54,356 nt of DNA, taken from assembly GCA_024694625.1 (NCBI GenBank), contig JAILJP010000013.1:1-54356 (forward strand), in the 5' to 3' direction. Positions 26,497 to 35,002 of the stretch are shown here, piece after piece (position 1 is the first letter of the stretch; each line of letters begins with the position of its first letter). Both the position numbers and the translations under genes were made by a program. Source of the stretch: Lachnospiraceae bacterium. GTDB taxonomy: Bacteria; Bacillota; Clostridia; Lachnospirales; Lachnospiraceae. The notes beneath the pieces are model-generated. The model saw nothing but the letters and a program-made list of their open reading frames with translations. It did no database searches and was not told the origin of the DNA.

Positions 26497-29454
26497 TTAA
26501 TCCACATTTTTCGAATTTTGTCTTACTCTTTTCACTATCTTACCAATTCTCTTAATAAATAACAACGCTACTACTATGTCAAATCCAATCATAATATAGA
26601 TGAGTTTTGATGCCCCGTATTTTACATAGCTTTTCGGTGCAACATCCTTATACTCCGCAGAATTTACATAAGCATAACACAAATGATGGATTGCATTTCT
26701 CATAGCTGTTTTTGCTGTTGCACTTTCCGTGTCAGATGCATTTTTTCTGAATAGTTTCATATTATGCATCAAGAACGTATCTCCTCCGGCTCTAAGCATT
26801 TGATCCGATAAAGTAGCGCTGTCACTCATATACAAATCTGTAATCACAACTCCACAAAAGCCCCACTCATTTCGTAAAACTCCTGTTAATAAAGAGTAGT
26901 TACCAAAACAGATTGTTGTACCAATGCAATTCTGAGCACTCATAACTGCTGCTGTGGCCGGCATAACGGCTGTGTTCACCTTTCCGTCTTCATCTGTATA
27001 ATGCACCTTCATACTTGCCTCTTTGACACAAATTTCAAATGGCTGAAAGTATATTTCTCTCATGGTCTGTTCGTCCGCCCATGTATTCAAATAATGCTCT
27101 CTGTGCGTCTCCTGATCGTTTACTGCAAAATGCTTTATATAACATACCAGCCCCTGGTCACCGGCTCCGCTTACAAGAGACGCCGCCAGTTTTCCCGAAA
27201 GATAACCATCTTCTGAAAAATATTCAAAATTTCTTCCTGCAAAGGGAGAACGATGTATATTCATAGCCGGCGCATACCATCCACTTAAACCATCTGTCAA
27301 CGCCTCTTGCCCAAAGGCTTTTCCTACCTCGTACATCAGCTTCTTATTCCATGTGGCGGCCAGTACCGGTTTAGAAGCCCATGATGCTGTAGTCACATGA
27401 TTCGAAAAGATTGTCAGACCTGTATCACCATCTCCCTCTGTTGTTGCATTTTTCCCAATGGAAGCAATCTTAGATGTCTGATATGCTGCGCCAAAAAGCG
27501 CTCCCATAACTTCCTCATCTGAGAGATTCAACTGATCCAGTAATCTATCCCATTTTTCATCATCATAATCACATCCACGTAATTCGGAAAGCACAAGCCC
27601 GTTTCTGGCATTTTCTACCGGAGCCTCTTTTGCATAAACAAGGCTTCCCGGCTGGTTTCCAAAAACCTCATCCGACTCCAAATCAATTTCTTTGGAATTC
27701 AAATAAGTCTGATATAACTCATCGGAAATCGTCTTTGTTCTTTCTTCTTTTTTCTCCGGCATCGTATTGGTCCAATCTGCTCTCGACAAGAGAACCGTCT
27801 CCGAATCCATATATCCGTTGCACTCTTCAAATTGGTTGGTAGCTACAACCTTATCATCACTTCTTTTATTTCCATCCGCATACACTACGGTTTCATCTAC
27901 AGAAATCTTTCTTTCTGCAAGGACATTATGGCTGTTTTTCCTCAGAGAAACAACATAATCCCCCTGTTCTAGTACATACCCGCCTTTAGTACCATCCTGA
28001 TTCATTCGGCGATAATCATAGGAAGCCATATCTTCTGCTTTAAAGCTCAGGTTTATCCGGCAGGATTCACCCGGTTTTATTTCCTTTGTTTTATCAAAAG
28101 CAACTAACTTTACCTGTGATTTTTCTATTTTGTTTTCTTCATCATAATCTGTATAGGGAGACGTATAATAAATCTGCACGGTTTCCTTTCCGGAAACCTT
28201 ACCGGTGTTTGTAACTAAAACCCCTACGTTTATCTCGTCGTTTTCGTATGAAAAATCTGTAATATCCTGTGAAAAATCCGTATAGCTTAATCCGTATCCG
28301 AAAGGATAGCACACTGCGCCGGCCTCTTTGCATGCTCCCTTTTCGTCTATCTCACCATATACAAATCCATCATCTTCTGCATCTGCGGTTTCATAATACC
28401 GATATCCACTATAAATTCCTTCCTGATATTCAATAAAATATCCCGGCATAGCATCATCAGTAGATGCATTTCCATATTGAAACTCTCCCATATTCACAAA
28501 AGTAGGGTCTTTTGTAAAATCAGTGGCATAGGTATCTACCAATTTACCTGATGGGTTTACTTTTCCACTCATAATTTCAGACATTGCAAAAAAACCCTGG
28601 GAACCGGGATTACCCACCCAAAGAATTGCATCCGCCTCTAATTCTCCCGACATCAATGGACTAAGTTCTAGAGCATTGGAGCTTACCAGAACCACTATAA
28701 CCTTTTCACAGTTTTTCTTTGCAAATCGTATGGTTTCTTTTTCCTCAGTCGTAAGTGCCAGATAATGTGGTGTTCCATCAGAGTATTCATCCATCTTTTT
28801 ATCCGCACCCTCATTTCCCTGTCGGGTTAAAAAAACAATTGCATTTGTTCCTTTAATCCTGTTTTCCGTACCAACATATACAGAAGAGGGGTACTGATAG
28901 ATTGTACTGTCGTTACTTAAAAATGACCCCTCCGGTTTTGCAAGCGTAGTCCCCTCTGCCTCTTGTAACTCCTCCACTGTTGCCTCTTTCATCACATCCG
29001 TAGTAGCGGTATTCACACGAAAATATTGTTTCAAGGCCTTTTCAGGAGAAACGCCCTTACTTCCGTCAGAAGAACCGGCACCGGAACCGGAATAAAAAGG
29101 ATTTAAGTACCCATATCCAAAGGGTGTCACTTCCGACTTCTCCTTTAGCGGTAGCACACCATTATTCTTTAAAAGCACTTCACCCTCTTCGCATACTCTT
29201 AATGCAACCTTTTCTGCATTGTTCCGAGCTTCCTCACTATCATCCGTCTCTTGTTCATAATAAGAAACTTTTTCTGCATTGATTATCCTTTCAGACGGTG
29301 CCATTACAAAAGTATCAAACATTGGTTGCAGAAAACTTGCTACCACGTTTAAACACATTATCAAAGCTAAAACAATCGTTAATAATGGAATATGAATCAA
29401 TAAATAACCGACATTTCCCAGTTGTTTTTTTTCCGCACTGTTTCTTTTTTTCAT
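26497..29454 (-). CDS. Membrane-anchored GH3 beta-glucosidase-like enzyme with reversed domain order
   Basis: The 985-residue protein puts the GH3 C-terminal alpha/beta domain first (about 60-400; ALRVCEEGEVLLKNNGVLPL...NPSGKL), then a fibronectin-III-like domain (about 400-520), then the catalytic TIM barrel (about 580-900) with GRNFEYFSEDGYLSG, YIKHFAVNDQETHRE and the nucleophile Asp in VVITDLYMSD. Reversed GH3 enzymes are known from Butyrivibrio and Ruminococcus. Membrane segments at about 20-42 and 945-965 anchor both ends, with the enzyme probably outside. The start at 29454 follows AAAGGGG at 8 nt; an 11-residue longer form is possible. Confidence 0.87.
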   Translation of the reverse strand: MKKRNSAEKKQLGNVGYLLIHIPLLTIVLALIMCLNVVASFLQPMFDTFVMAPSERIINAEKVSYYEQETDDSEEARNNAEKVALRVCEEGEVLLKNNGVLPLKEKSEVTPFGYGYLNPFYSGSGAGSSDGSKGVSPEKALKQYFRVNTATTDVMKEATVEELQEAEGTTLAKPEGSFLSNDSTIYQYPSSVYVGTENRIKGTNAIVFLTRQGNEGADKKMDEYSDGTPHYLALTTEEKETIRFAKKNCEKVIVVLVSSNALELSPLMSGELEADAILWVGNPGSQGFFAMSEIMSGKVNPSGKLVDTYATDFTKDPTFVNMGEFQYGNASTDDAMPGYFIEYQEGIYSGYRYYETADAEDDGFVYGEIDEKGACKEAGAVCYPFGYGLSYTDFSQDITDFSYENDEINVGVLVTNTGKVSGKETVQIYYTSPYTDYDEENKIEKSQVKLVAFDKTKEIKPGESCRINLSFKAEDMASYDYRRMNQDGTKGGYVLEQGDYVVSLRKNSHNVLAERKISVDETVVYADGNKRSDDKVVATNQFEECNGYMDSETVLLSRADWTNTMPEKKEERTKTISDELYQTYLNSKEIDLESDEVFGNQPGSLVYAKEAPVENARNGLVLSELRGCDYDDEKWDRLLDQLNLSDEEVMGALFGAAYQTSKIASIGKNATTEGDGDTGLTIFSNHVTTASWASKPVLAATWNKKLMYEVGKAFGQEALTDGLSGWYAPAMNIHRSPFAGRNFEYFSEDGYLSGKLAASLVSGAGDQGLVCYIKHFAVNDQETHREHYLNTWADEQTMREIYFQPFEICVKEASMKVHYTDEDGKVNTAVMPATAAVMSAQNCIGTTICFGNYSLLTGVLRNEWGFCGVVITDLYMSDSATLSDQMLRAGGDTFLMHNMKLFRKNASDTESATAKTAMRNAIHHLCYAYVNSAEYKDVAPKSYVKYGASKLIYIMIGFDIVVALLFIKRIGKIVKRVRQNSKNVD

Positions 29455-29553
29455 AATAAATCCCCTTTCCGGTTTTTCTAAACGCATAGTAGCATCTCAA
29501 AAACCAAAAAAGGGGGGTTTGTCTTACTCGGTAATTTTTCTTCCTAAAATGTT

Positions 29554-29784
29554 CTATCTCATATTTTTTAACGACTCAAACAGCTCCAAGTCCTGTTGTG
29601 TTACTTTAATATTTGTTGTCATCGGATTTTCTCCCGGTTTGGTAACTGTAAGTTCCATTACGGTGTCTGCCGGAATACCACTTCCAAACACTACCTGAAA
29701 AAAAGAAACCGCCTTGGGGTGGGCTGCCTGGAAATTCTTAAAGGCTCCCATTGCTTTCATCATATCTGCAGGATTCATTGCCAT
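29554..29784 (-). CDS. Small conserved-looking hypothetical protein (76 aa)
   Basis: Not recognised. The start MAMNPADMMKAMGAF is fixed by AGGAGA about 8 nt upstream; the extra upstream frame lacks a binding site. The N-terminal half is helical and Met/Ala/Lys rich, the C-terminal half (DTVMELTVTKPGENPMTTNIKVTQQDLELF) looks like a two- or three-stranded sheet and a helix. No signal peptide, cysteines or membrane segment. It is divergent from glpP and upstream of the GH3 operon in the same direction. Confidence 0.6.
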   Translation of the reverse strand: MAMNPADMMKAMGAFKNFQAAHPKAVSFFQVVFGSGIPADTVMELTVTKPGENPMTTNIKVTQQDLELFESLKNMR

Positions 29785-29916
29785 ACGTATCTCTCCTATC
29801 TTTTGTTTATTTGCATTTTGTCCCATTCTTTGCAAGATTTTTTGTCATCCATATCATATGGTTTTATCTTTCTTGCGTTTATTCAACGGGAACTTTTACA
29901 GTATACCACCAATCGG

Positions 29917-29945
29917 TTGCCAAGTCATTTTGAAACCCCTATAAT
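29917..29945 (+). promoter_or_regulatory. Promoter of glpP
   Basis: TTGCCA (29917-29922), 17 nt, consensus TATAAT (29940-29945). The leader to the GTG start is about 79 nt. Confidence 0.75.
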
Positions 29946-30030
29946 ATTCTTGATAAAATACAATTACAGGTAAGATGTATGAGTATTTGATTTATCATAA
30001 ATGTACGGAAAATGAAAAGAGGCAGATGAA

Positions 30031-30597
30031 GTGAAAAAAGAATTCAAAGAAGCCATAGAGGATTCTCCCATCATTGCAGCAGTAAAAGACGATGCAGGGT
30101 TGGAGAAATGCCTTAGCTGTGACAGCCGAATTATTTTTATTTTATACGGAGATATCATTACCATTCCCGCCATTGTAGAAAAGATCAAAGGCGCCGGTAA
30201 GATTGCCATGGTTCACATCGATTTGATTCATGGACTACAGTCAAAAGATATTGCCGTAGACTTTATCAAAAAATACACCAAAGCCGATGGCGTCATTTCC
30301 ACAAAGATGACCATTATCCAACGGGCAAAAGAATTAGGACTTCATACGGTAATGCGCTTTTTCGTTATTGATTCCATTGCATATAACACCATGGAAAAGC
30401 AAATCAAAAATGCTCACCCCGATGTCATCGAGGTATTACCGGCACTGATGCCTTCCGTATTAAAGCGTATTGTGGATTTTGCCAAATGCCCCGTGATTGC
30501 CGGAGGTTTGGTTTCTGAGAAAGAAGATGTTATGTCTCTGTTGGAGGTAGGAGTTTCTTCAATTTCTTCTACCAACAATGAGGTTTGGTTTTTATAA
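30031..30597 (+). CDS. glpP: Glycerol-3-phosphate-responsive antiterminator GlpP
   Basis: RNA-binding antiterminator that, with glycerol 3-phosphate, allows transcription through glp leader terminators. The 188-residue TIM-barrel-like protein shows the family segments MVHIDLIHGL, ADGVISTKMTII, RFFVIDS, PDVIEVLPALMP and PVIAGGLVSEKED. The start codon is GTG at 30031 with a weak AGAGG upstream. It is not beside the glycerol-3-phosphate operon (18.9-22.1 kb), whose leader has a matching terminator. The CDF transporter follows by 31 bp. Confidence 0.92.
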   Translation: MKKEFKEAIEDSPIIAAVKDDAGLEKCLSCDSRIIFILYGDIITIPAIVEKIKGAGKIAMVHIDLIHGLQSKDIAVDFIKKYTKADGVISTKMTIIQRAKELGLHTVMRFFVIDSIAYNTMEKQIKNAHPDVIEVLPALMPSVLKRIVDFAKCPVIAGGLVSEKEDVMSLLEVGVSSISSTNNEVWFL

Positions 30598-30628
30598 TTA
30601 TTATATTTATCACAGGGGAGGAATCATT

Positions 30629-31756
30629 ATGGATACCAAGGAACAAATCGCAAATCGTATGGTGGCAATCATCCGGACTTCTGTTATCGGAATTGTTGCC
30701 AATGTGTTTTTAGCAGGCTTCAAAGCCTTTGTGGGAATTGTTACCGGTTCCATTGCCATTACCTTGGACGCTGTAAACAACTTAAGTGATGCATTATCAT
30801 CTATTATAACCATTGTGGGTACCAGACTGGCCGCAAAAGCACCGGATAAAAAACATCCTTACGGTCACGGACGAATTGAGTATCTCACCGCCAGCATCAT
30901 TGGAATCATCGTAATGTACGCCGGTCTTACGTCCTTTATAGAGTCCATAAAAAAGATCATTCATCCCACTGAAGCGGACTACAGTACCGTTTCTTTGGTG
31001 ATTGTAGCCGTTGCCGTTGTGGTAAAAATACTTTTGGGATTATATGTAAAAACCGAAGGAAAAAAATACAATTCCGATTCTTTGGTAGCCTCCGGTCAGG
31101 ACGCCCTGCTGGACGCAGTCATTTCCACAACCACCTTAATCGCTGCTTTCGTCTTTTTGGGAACCGGCATTGGTTTAGAGGCCTACTTAGGTGCCATTAT
31201 TTCCATTATCATCTTAAAAGCCGGTATTGATATGATTCGCGAATCCCTTAGCCAGATTCTAGGCGAGCGTGCAGAATCAGATTTAACAAAATCCATCAAA
31301 CAAACCATTTGTGAATTTGATGAGGTTCACGGAGCTTACGATTTGATTTTAAATAACTACGGTCCGGATACCTACATGGCTTCCGTTCATGTGGAAATTG
31401 ACAGCACCATGTCCGCTCCGAAAATCGATGCTTTGGCAAGAAAGATTTCTCAAAAGATTTATGAGGAATATCAGATTGTTATCGGTGCCGTGGGAATCTA
31501 TGCGTATGATGCCAATGACCCCGAGACTCAAGCAATTCTTTCCGATATTCGTACCCGTATGGATAAATACGAAGAAGTATTGCAATTCCACGGATTTTTT
31601 GTTAACAAAGAAGAAATGACCATCAGTTTTGATGTGGTCATCGACTTTTCAGCAAAGGATCGGCAGCAACTTTATCAAACCATTACAGAGGAGATTCAAA
31701 ATGCCTATCCCAAGTATCATGTAGCCATTACTTTGGATGAGGATTTCAGTGATTAA
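30629..31756 (+). CDS. Cation diffusion facilitator family transporter
   Basis: Divalent metal/proton antiporter of 375 residues. Six membrane segments in residues 15-215; metal-site motifs DAVNNLSDALSS in helix 2 and HPYGHGRIEYL before helix 3, and the helix 5 metal-binding ASGQDALLDAVIS. The C-terminal cytoplasmic domain (about 220-375) contains the ferredoxin-like fold seen in CDF proteins and a longer tail. Metal specificity (Mn, Fe or Zn) is not decided. Start at 30629 follows GGGGAGG at 7 nt. Confidence 0.92.
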   Translation: MDTKEQIANRMVAIIRTSVIGIVANVFLAGFKAFVGIVTGSIAITLDAVNNLSDALSSIITIVGTRLAAKAPDKKHPYGHGRIEYLTASIIGIIVMYAGLTSFIESIKKIIHPTEADYSTVSLVIVAVAVVVKILLGLYVKTEGKKYNSDSLVASGQDALLDAVISTTTLIAAFVFLGTGIGLEAYLGAIISIIILKAGIDMIRESLSQILGERAESDLTKSIKQTICEFDEVHGAYDLILNNYGPDTYMASVHVEIDSTMSAPKIDALARKISQKIYEEYQIVIGAVGIYAYDANDPETQAILSDIRTRMDKYEEVLQFHGFFVNKEEMTISFDVVIDFSAKDRQQLYQTITEEIQNAYPKYHVAITLDEDFSD

Positions 31757-31757
31757 C

Positions 31758-32462
31758 ATGAAAGATTTTATTGAAGGGGTAAAAGACAGCACCCCCATTT
31801 CCATAGGATATTTTTCCGTCAGCTTTACCTTTGGTATTATGGCTGCCGGTTATGGAATCTCGCCCCTAATTGCAGGGGCGATTTCCTTGTGCAATGTCAC
31901 AAGCGCCGGACAGTTTGCCGGCCTTACTTTATTTGCTGCAGGCGCACCATATCTGGAGCTGTTTTTAACTCAACTGATCATCAATCTGCGCTATGCGCTT
32001 ATGTCACTTACCTTGACACAAAATTTATCCAAAAAGGTCAACACCTTTCAGCGTCTTATTATGTCCTACGGCATCACCGATGAAATCTTTGCTGTAGCTG
32101 TCACCAAAGAAAAGCCCATAACCCTTTCCTACATGCTGGGATTAGAATGGGTACCCATTTTCTGCTGGACCGGAGGAACCATTTTAGGAGCAGTAGCCAA
32201 CAACCTTTTGCCCCCTTCCGTGCAAAGTGCCTTGGGAATTGCCCTTTACGGAATGTTTGTAGCCATTGTCCTCCCCGTTGCCAAAGAGAAAAAATCCGTT
32301 TTGTTTGTCAGCGTAATTGCTCTAGTTTGCAGTTGTATCTTTTATTATATGCCCGGATTAAACAAGATTTCTTCCGGCTTTGCAATTATTATCAGTACTG
32401 TTTTAGCTGCAGGATTGGGTGCTGTTTTTTTTGCAGATGAAGATGAGGAGGACGAAACATGA
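31758..32462 (+). CDS. azlC: AzlC family branched-chain amino acid exporter, large subunit
   Basis: Integral membrane protein of 234 residues that with AzlD exports branched-chain amino acids (azaleucine resistance). Typical N-terminus (F)IEGVKDSTPISIGYFSVSFTFGIMAAGYG, then LTQLIINLRYALMSLTL. The CDF stop ends one base before its ATG, and its stop overlaps the azlD start (ATGA). Confidence 0.93.
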   Translation: MKDFIEGVKDSTPISIGYFSVSFTFGIMAAGYGISPLIAGAISLCNVTSAGQFAGLTLFAAGAPYLELFLTQLIINLRYALMSLTLTQNLSKKVNTFQRLIMSYGITDEIFAVAVTKEKPITLSYMLGLEWVPIFCWTGGTILGAVANNLLPPSVQSALGIALYGMFVAIVLPVAKEKKSVLFVSVIALVCSCIFYYMPGLNKISSGFAIIISTVLAAGLGAVFFADEDEEDET

Positions 32463-32761
32463 TTTATATTTATATTTTGATTATGGCAGTTACCACCTAT
32501 CTCATTCGTATGTTGCCTTTGACCCTATTCCAAAAAGAAATACAAAACAAATACGTAAAACGTTTTTTAGGGTATGTTCCTTACGCCTGTCTTACTGCAA
32601 TGACAGTACCGGCCATCTTTTATGCCACCAAAAGTCCGGTCAGCGCCGCTGCGGGATTTGCCACGGCATTGGCCCTTGGATATAAAAAACAGAGCCTCCC
32701 TGTGGTGGCCCTGTTTGCATGTATTACGGTATTTGTAGTTGAAAAAATCATGGGATTTTAA
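32459..32761 (+). CDS. azlD: AzlD family branched-chain amino acid exporter, small subunit
   Basis: A 100-residue protein with three to four membrane segments, including TYLIRMLPLTLF and YVPYACLTAMTVPAIFY, characteristic of AzlD. The start overlaps azlC by 4 bp. The last 4 bp overlap the 3' end of the convergent AraC-type gene. Confidence 0.92.
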   Translation: MIYIYILIMAVTTYLIRMLPLTLFQKEIQNKYVKRFLGYVPYACLTAMTVPAIFYATKSPVSAAAGFATALALGYKKQSLPVVALFACITVFVVEKIMGF

Positions 32762-33660
32762 ACTTCCCATTCAGACTGACCTTCTTTGATCATACGCTGT
32801 CCCAGGGATGCTTCCGGGGACAGTTCTTTTTCTTTTGCCTCAAGTTTTTTCTCCTGAACCAGTTCTTCTTTTACCCTTTTTCGGTAATCTCTGGGAGAAA
32901 CGTGGTAGGCATCTTTAAATACACGGTTAAAGGTTCGCTGACTTTCAAAGCCTGCATTTTCCATAGCCTCTGTTACCGTTTGATCCGTATATTTTAAAAG
33001 GTAGGTCACGTATTGCAATCTGGTATTGTTCACATACTGATTAAAGTTGGTATGAAAGGTCGCGGAAAAAATCCTAGAAAGGACAAAAGGACTTACATAC
33101 AGGTCTTCCGCCATTTTGGTCAAAGACATCTCTTCCGTGAAATGACCTGCAATATATGACACCGCCCGAAAGATCAAATCATCACTTTCCATAGAGGATT
33201 TGTCCACAAGCTCCAAACAAGGCAATAATCTTGCCAGCACAATCTGCAAATAAGCCTGGTGAATAGCATGGGCCTTTTCTCCAGAAGCATCTTCCCGATA
33301 CAAGGTCTGAAAAGCATACACCACATCCGGATGCACATCCTTCTTTTTGATAATGGGATTCCTTGGCGCATACTGTTGTAGTGTCTGTAAAAAAGCACCA
33401 CTCATAGCCGGAGAAGCCAAAAGATATCTGGAACGGCACTTTCCGCTGTCAAAAACCTGATAATGGTGAATCAACTCAGGAAAAATCACCGCCACATCTC
33501 CTTCTTCCATATGATACAGTTCCTGTAACACTCCCACTTCTTGGGTTCCCTTTGTAATGTAGACAATTTCTACCGCCGTATGGATATGGGGAGGCACATG
33601 AACGGATTTTTTATCAATAAAGCGAAAATCCTCATTGGTATTTTCAAATACTGCATACAT
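32758..33660 (-). CDS. AraC family transcriptional regulator with cupin sensor domain
   Basis: The 300-residue regulator has an N-terminal cupin (about 15-95; VHVPPHIHTAVEIVYITKGTQE) and a C-terminal double helix-turn-helix (about 160-262) with the AraC signature GFESQRTFNRVFKDAYHVSPRDYRKR. The cupin suggests a sugar or small-molecule ligand. The tail (VKEELVQEKKLEAKEKE) is charged. It is transcribed away from the 24-codon gene at 33912, so a regulatory link is possible. An extended -10 (TGATATAAT, 33760-33768) is its likely promoter. Confidence 0.9.
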   Translation of the reverse strand: MYAVFENTNEDFRFIDKKSVHVPPHIHTAVEIVYITKGTQEVGVLQELYHMEEGDVAVIFPELIHHYQVFDSGKCRSRYLLASPAMSGAFLQTLQQYAPRNPIIKKKDVHPDVVYAFQTLYREDASGEKAHAIHQAYLQIVLARLLPCLELVDKSSMESDDLIFRAVSYIAGHFTEEMSLTKMAEDLYVSPFVLSRIFSATFHTNFNQYVNNTRLQYVTYLLKYTDQTVTEAMENAGFESQRTFNRVFKDAYHVSPRDYRKRVKEELVQEKKLEAKEKELSPEASLGQRMIKEGQSEWEV

Positions 33661-33759
33661 AAATCTACCCTCCTATTTCCAAGGCTATCCGCTTAGTCAA
33701 ACATTTTATGGCTGTTTTCCACCCGCAGCGAATTTATCTTTATTCCTTGGATTATAAGT

Positions 33760-33768
33760 ATTATATCA
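33760..33768 (-). promoter_or_regulatory. Extended -10 promoter of the AraC-type gene
   Basis: TGATATAAT on the minus strand, about 100 nt before the ATG. Three TTCC(A/T)(A/T)GG-like segments lie near 33677, 33743 and 33771 and could be regulator sites. No strong -35 is present. Confidence 0.4.
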
Positions 33769-33832
33769 GATTCCAAGTCCTATCATTAATTAAAAAGATT
33801 AAAAAATACAAGATTTGGCTACTTTTATCATG

Positions 33833-33869
33833 CTTGTGGCAAGTATTATAAAAAATAGGGGACTATAAT
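33833..33869 (+). promoter_or_regulatory. Promoter of the 24-codon gene with palindrome at -35
   Basis: A consensus TATAAT (33864-33869) has no -35 hexamer at 16-18 nt, but the short palindrome CTTG-TGG-CAAG (33833-33843) overlaps that position. This fits an activator-dependent promoter, perhaps served by the divergent AraC protein. Confidence 0.45.
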
Positions 33870-33911
33870 GCAATTGAAATTAAGGAAAAGCAATTAAAAA
33901 GGAGAAGCGTT

Positions 33912-33986
33912 ATGTTTAAGAAAGTTGTAGAATTTGTAAAAGAAGGAATGGAAGCTTACGGAGAAAGCATCTGCCGTTTCTACTAA
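33912..33986 (+). CDS. Small peptide gene, 24 aa amphipathic
   Basis: ATG with AAGGAG 7 nt upstream opens a 24-codon frame, MFKKVVEFVKEG then MEAYGESICRFY and TAA. The first half is an amphipathic helix with alternating Lys/Glu and Val/Phe; a single Cys lies near the C-terminus. There is no processing motif I recognise. A consensus -10 lies upstream and a terminator-like hairpin starts 7 bp after the stop, so this is a self-contained transcription unit. Function unknown: signalling peptide, membrane-active peptide and leader peptide are all possible. Confidence 0.6.
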   Translation: MFKKVVEFVKEGMEAYGESICRFY

Positions 33987-33993
33987 AATCGGT

Positions 33994-34020
33994 TCTTTGT
34001 TTTTTTACAAAGATTTTCTA
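33994..34020 (+). terminator. Weak terminator after the 24-codon gene
   Basis: TCTTTGT pairs with ACAAAGA around TTTTTT and is followed by TTTTC. The AT-rich 7-bp stem may allow read-through into the structured segment to 34118. Confidence 0.5.
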
Positions 34021-34056
34021 TTTAAGATATTATTTCATTTTAACAGTATAGATTTT

Positions 34057-34118
34057 GGAAACGAAAGTTTCCCCCGATTTCCTTTCAACGAAGCCGCGAG
34101 AGCGACTTCTTTTTTTTA
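34057..34118 (+). ncRNA. Two tetraloop hairpins ending in a strong terminator
   Basis: GGAAAC-GAAA-GTTTCC (34057-34072) and GAAGCCGC-GAGA-GCGACTTC with nine T (34090-34118), both capped by GNRA-type tetraloops. It is either the 3' end of the peptide transcript or a separate small RNA; a poor TATAGA element stands at 34047. No convincing coding frame. Confidence 0.5.
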
Positions 34119-34156
34119 TGTCTTGATTAAGAAAGTTTCAATCCAAAGAATTTTAC

Positions 34157-34214
34157 CGAAAAGACAAAAGAACCGCCCCCATAAAGACGAAAGAACCGTC
34201 CCTAAGGACGGCTC
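34157..34214. repeat. REP-like tandem sequence overlapping a terminator
   Basis: Two successive copies of a motif are seen (minus strand: GGGACGGTTCTTTCGTC and GGGGCGGTTCTTTTGTC, about 24 nt apart). The GGGACGGTTCTTTTGTC-type sequence recalls dispersed extragenic repeats common in Clostridia; this is from memory and unverified. One copy supplies the stem GAGCCGTCC/GGACGGTTC (34193-34214) that acts as terminator for the minus-strand DUF4097 gene. Confidence 0.5.
34193..34214 (-). terminator. Terminator of the PadR-HAAS-DUF4097 operon
   Basis: GAGCCGTCC-TTAG-GGACGGTTC followed by TTTCGTCTTT on the minus strand, 19 bp past the DUF4097 stop. Confidence 0.7.
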
Positions 34215-34232
34215 CCTCTTTTATGGAATCGA

Positions 34233-34991
34233 TTAATCGGAAACGTCTACATCTCCGGCTCCATTATCGATAACAATCGCTTTATCTGTGCTTCCTGTAA
34301 CCTCATAGTCTCTGCCAATTCCTGACATTTTTTTACCACCAATGGTTAAATCTCCCATTCCAACGGATACATCAAAGGAGTATTCCGAAATATCTCCAAT
34401 ACCGGATACATCCACATCGCCGGCTCCGGCATCAATATCCAGCTTACTAAATTCAACGTTTTCTAAATCTACATCGCCGGCTCCGGCATCCAATGCCACT
34501 TCTTCAATGGAACAATCGGCTAAGTCAATGTCCCCTGCTCCGGAATCAATATCAAGCTTTGAAGCGTTGATATTGGAAAAGTCCAAATCACAGGCACCTA
34601 CATCCAGGACAATGTTATCCAGTGTTACACCTTTAGGAATGTAAATAACAATGCTCAAATTTTTGTTTTTCGTACCATAAAGATTTACGGTATTTTTCTT
34701 TTCTTTAATGATTAATGTAGAGTCTTCCACACTAATCTGAGGTACTCTGCTTTTTGATTTCACAGTATATTCCACAGCATAGCTATCTGTGGTGTTATCA
34801 ATCTCAAAATTTACACCTGCAAGATCCGCATCAATAGACTTAAATTCGTCTACTCCCACAGTCTCTGTGATACCACCTTTCACCTCATCGTTATCAAAGG
34901 AAAACCATGAAAAAACATGCACTCCAATTCCTACAATAATTGCCAACAGCACCAAAAGCCAAATAATAGTCAAATAAATTTTCTTACCCAT
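34233..34991 (-). CDS. DUF4097-type membrane-anchored beta-helix protein
   Basis: The 252-residue protein has an N-terminal membrane segment (about 6-28) and an outer domain made of short repeated beta-strand units; GAGDVDL/I and variants recur at about 20-residue spacing (ASKLDIDSGAGDIDL, VALDAGAGDVDL, LDIDAGAGDVDV), as expected for a right-handed parallel beta helix of the DUF4097/putative adhesin family. Third gene of the PadR operon, a common Firmicutes arrangement linked to envelope stress. Stop at 34233. Confidence 0.85.
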   Translation of the reverse strand: MGKKIYLTIIWLLVLLAIIVGIGVHVFSWFSFDNDEVKGGITETVGVDEFKSIDADLAGVNFEIDNTTDSYAVEYTVKSKSRVPQISVEDSTLIIKEKKNTVNLYGTKNKNLSIVIYIPKGVTLDNIVLDVGACDLDFSNINASKLDIDSGAGDIDLADCSIEEVALDAGAGDVDLENVEFSKLDIDAGAGDVDVSGIGDISEYSFDVSVGMGDLTIGGKKMSGIGRDYEVTGSTDKAIVIDNGAGDVDVSD

Positions 34992-35002
34992 ATTACCTCT
35001 CC

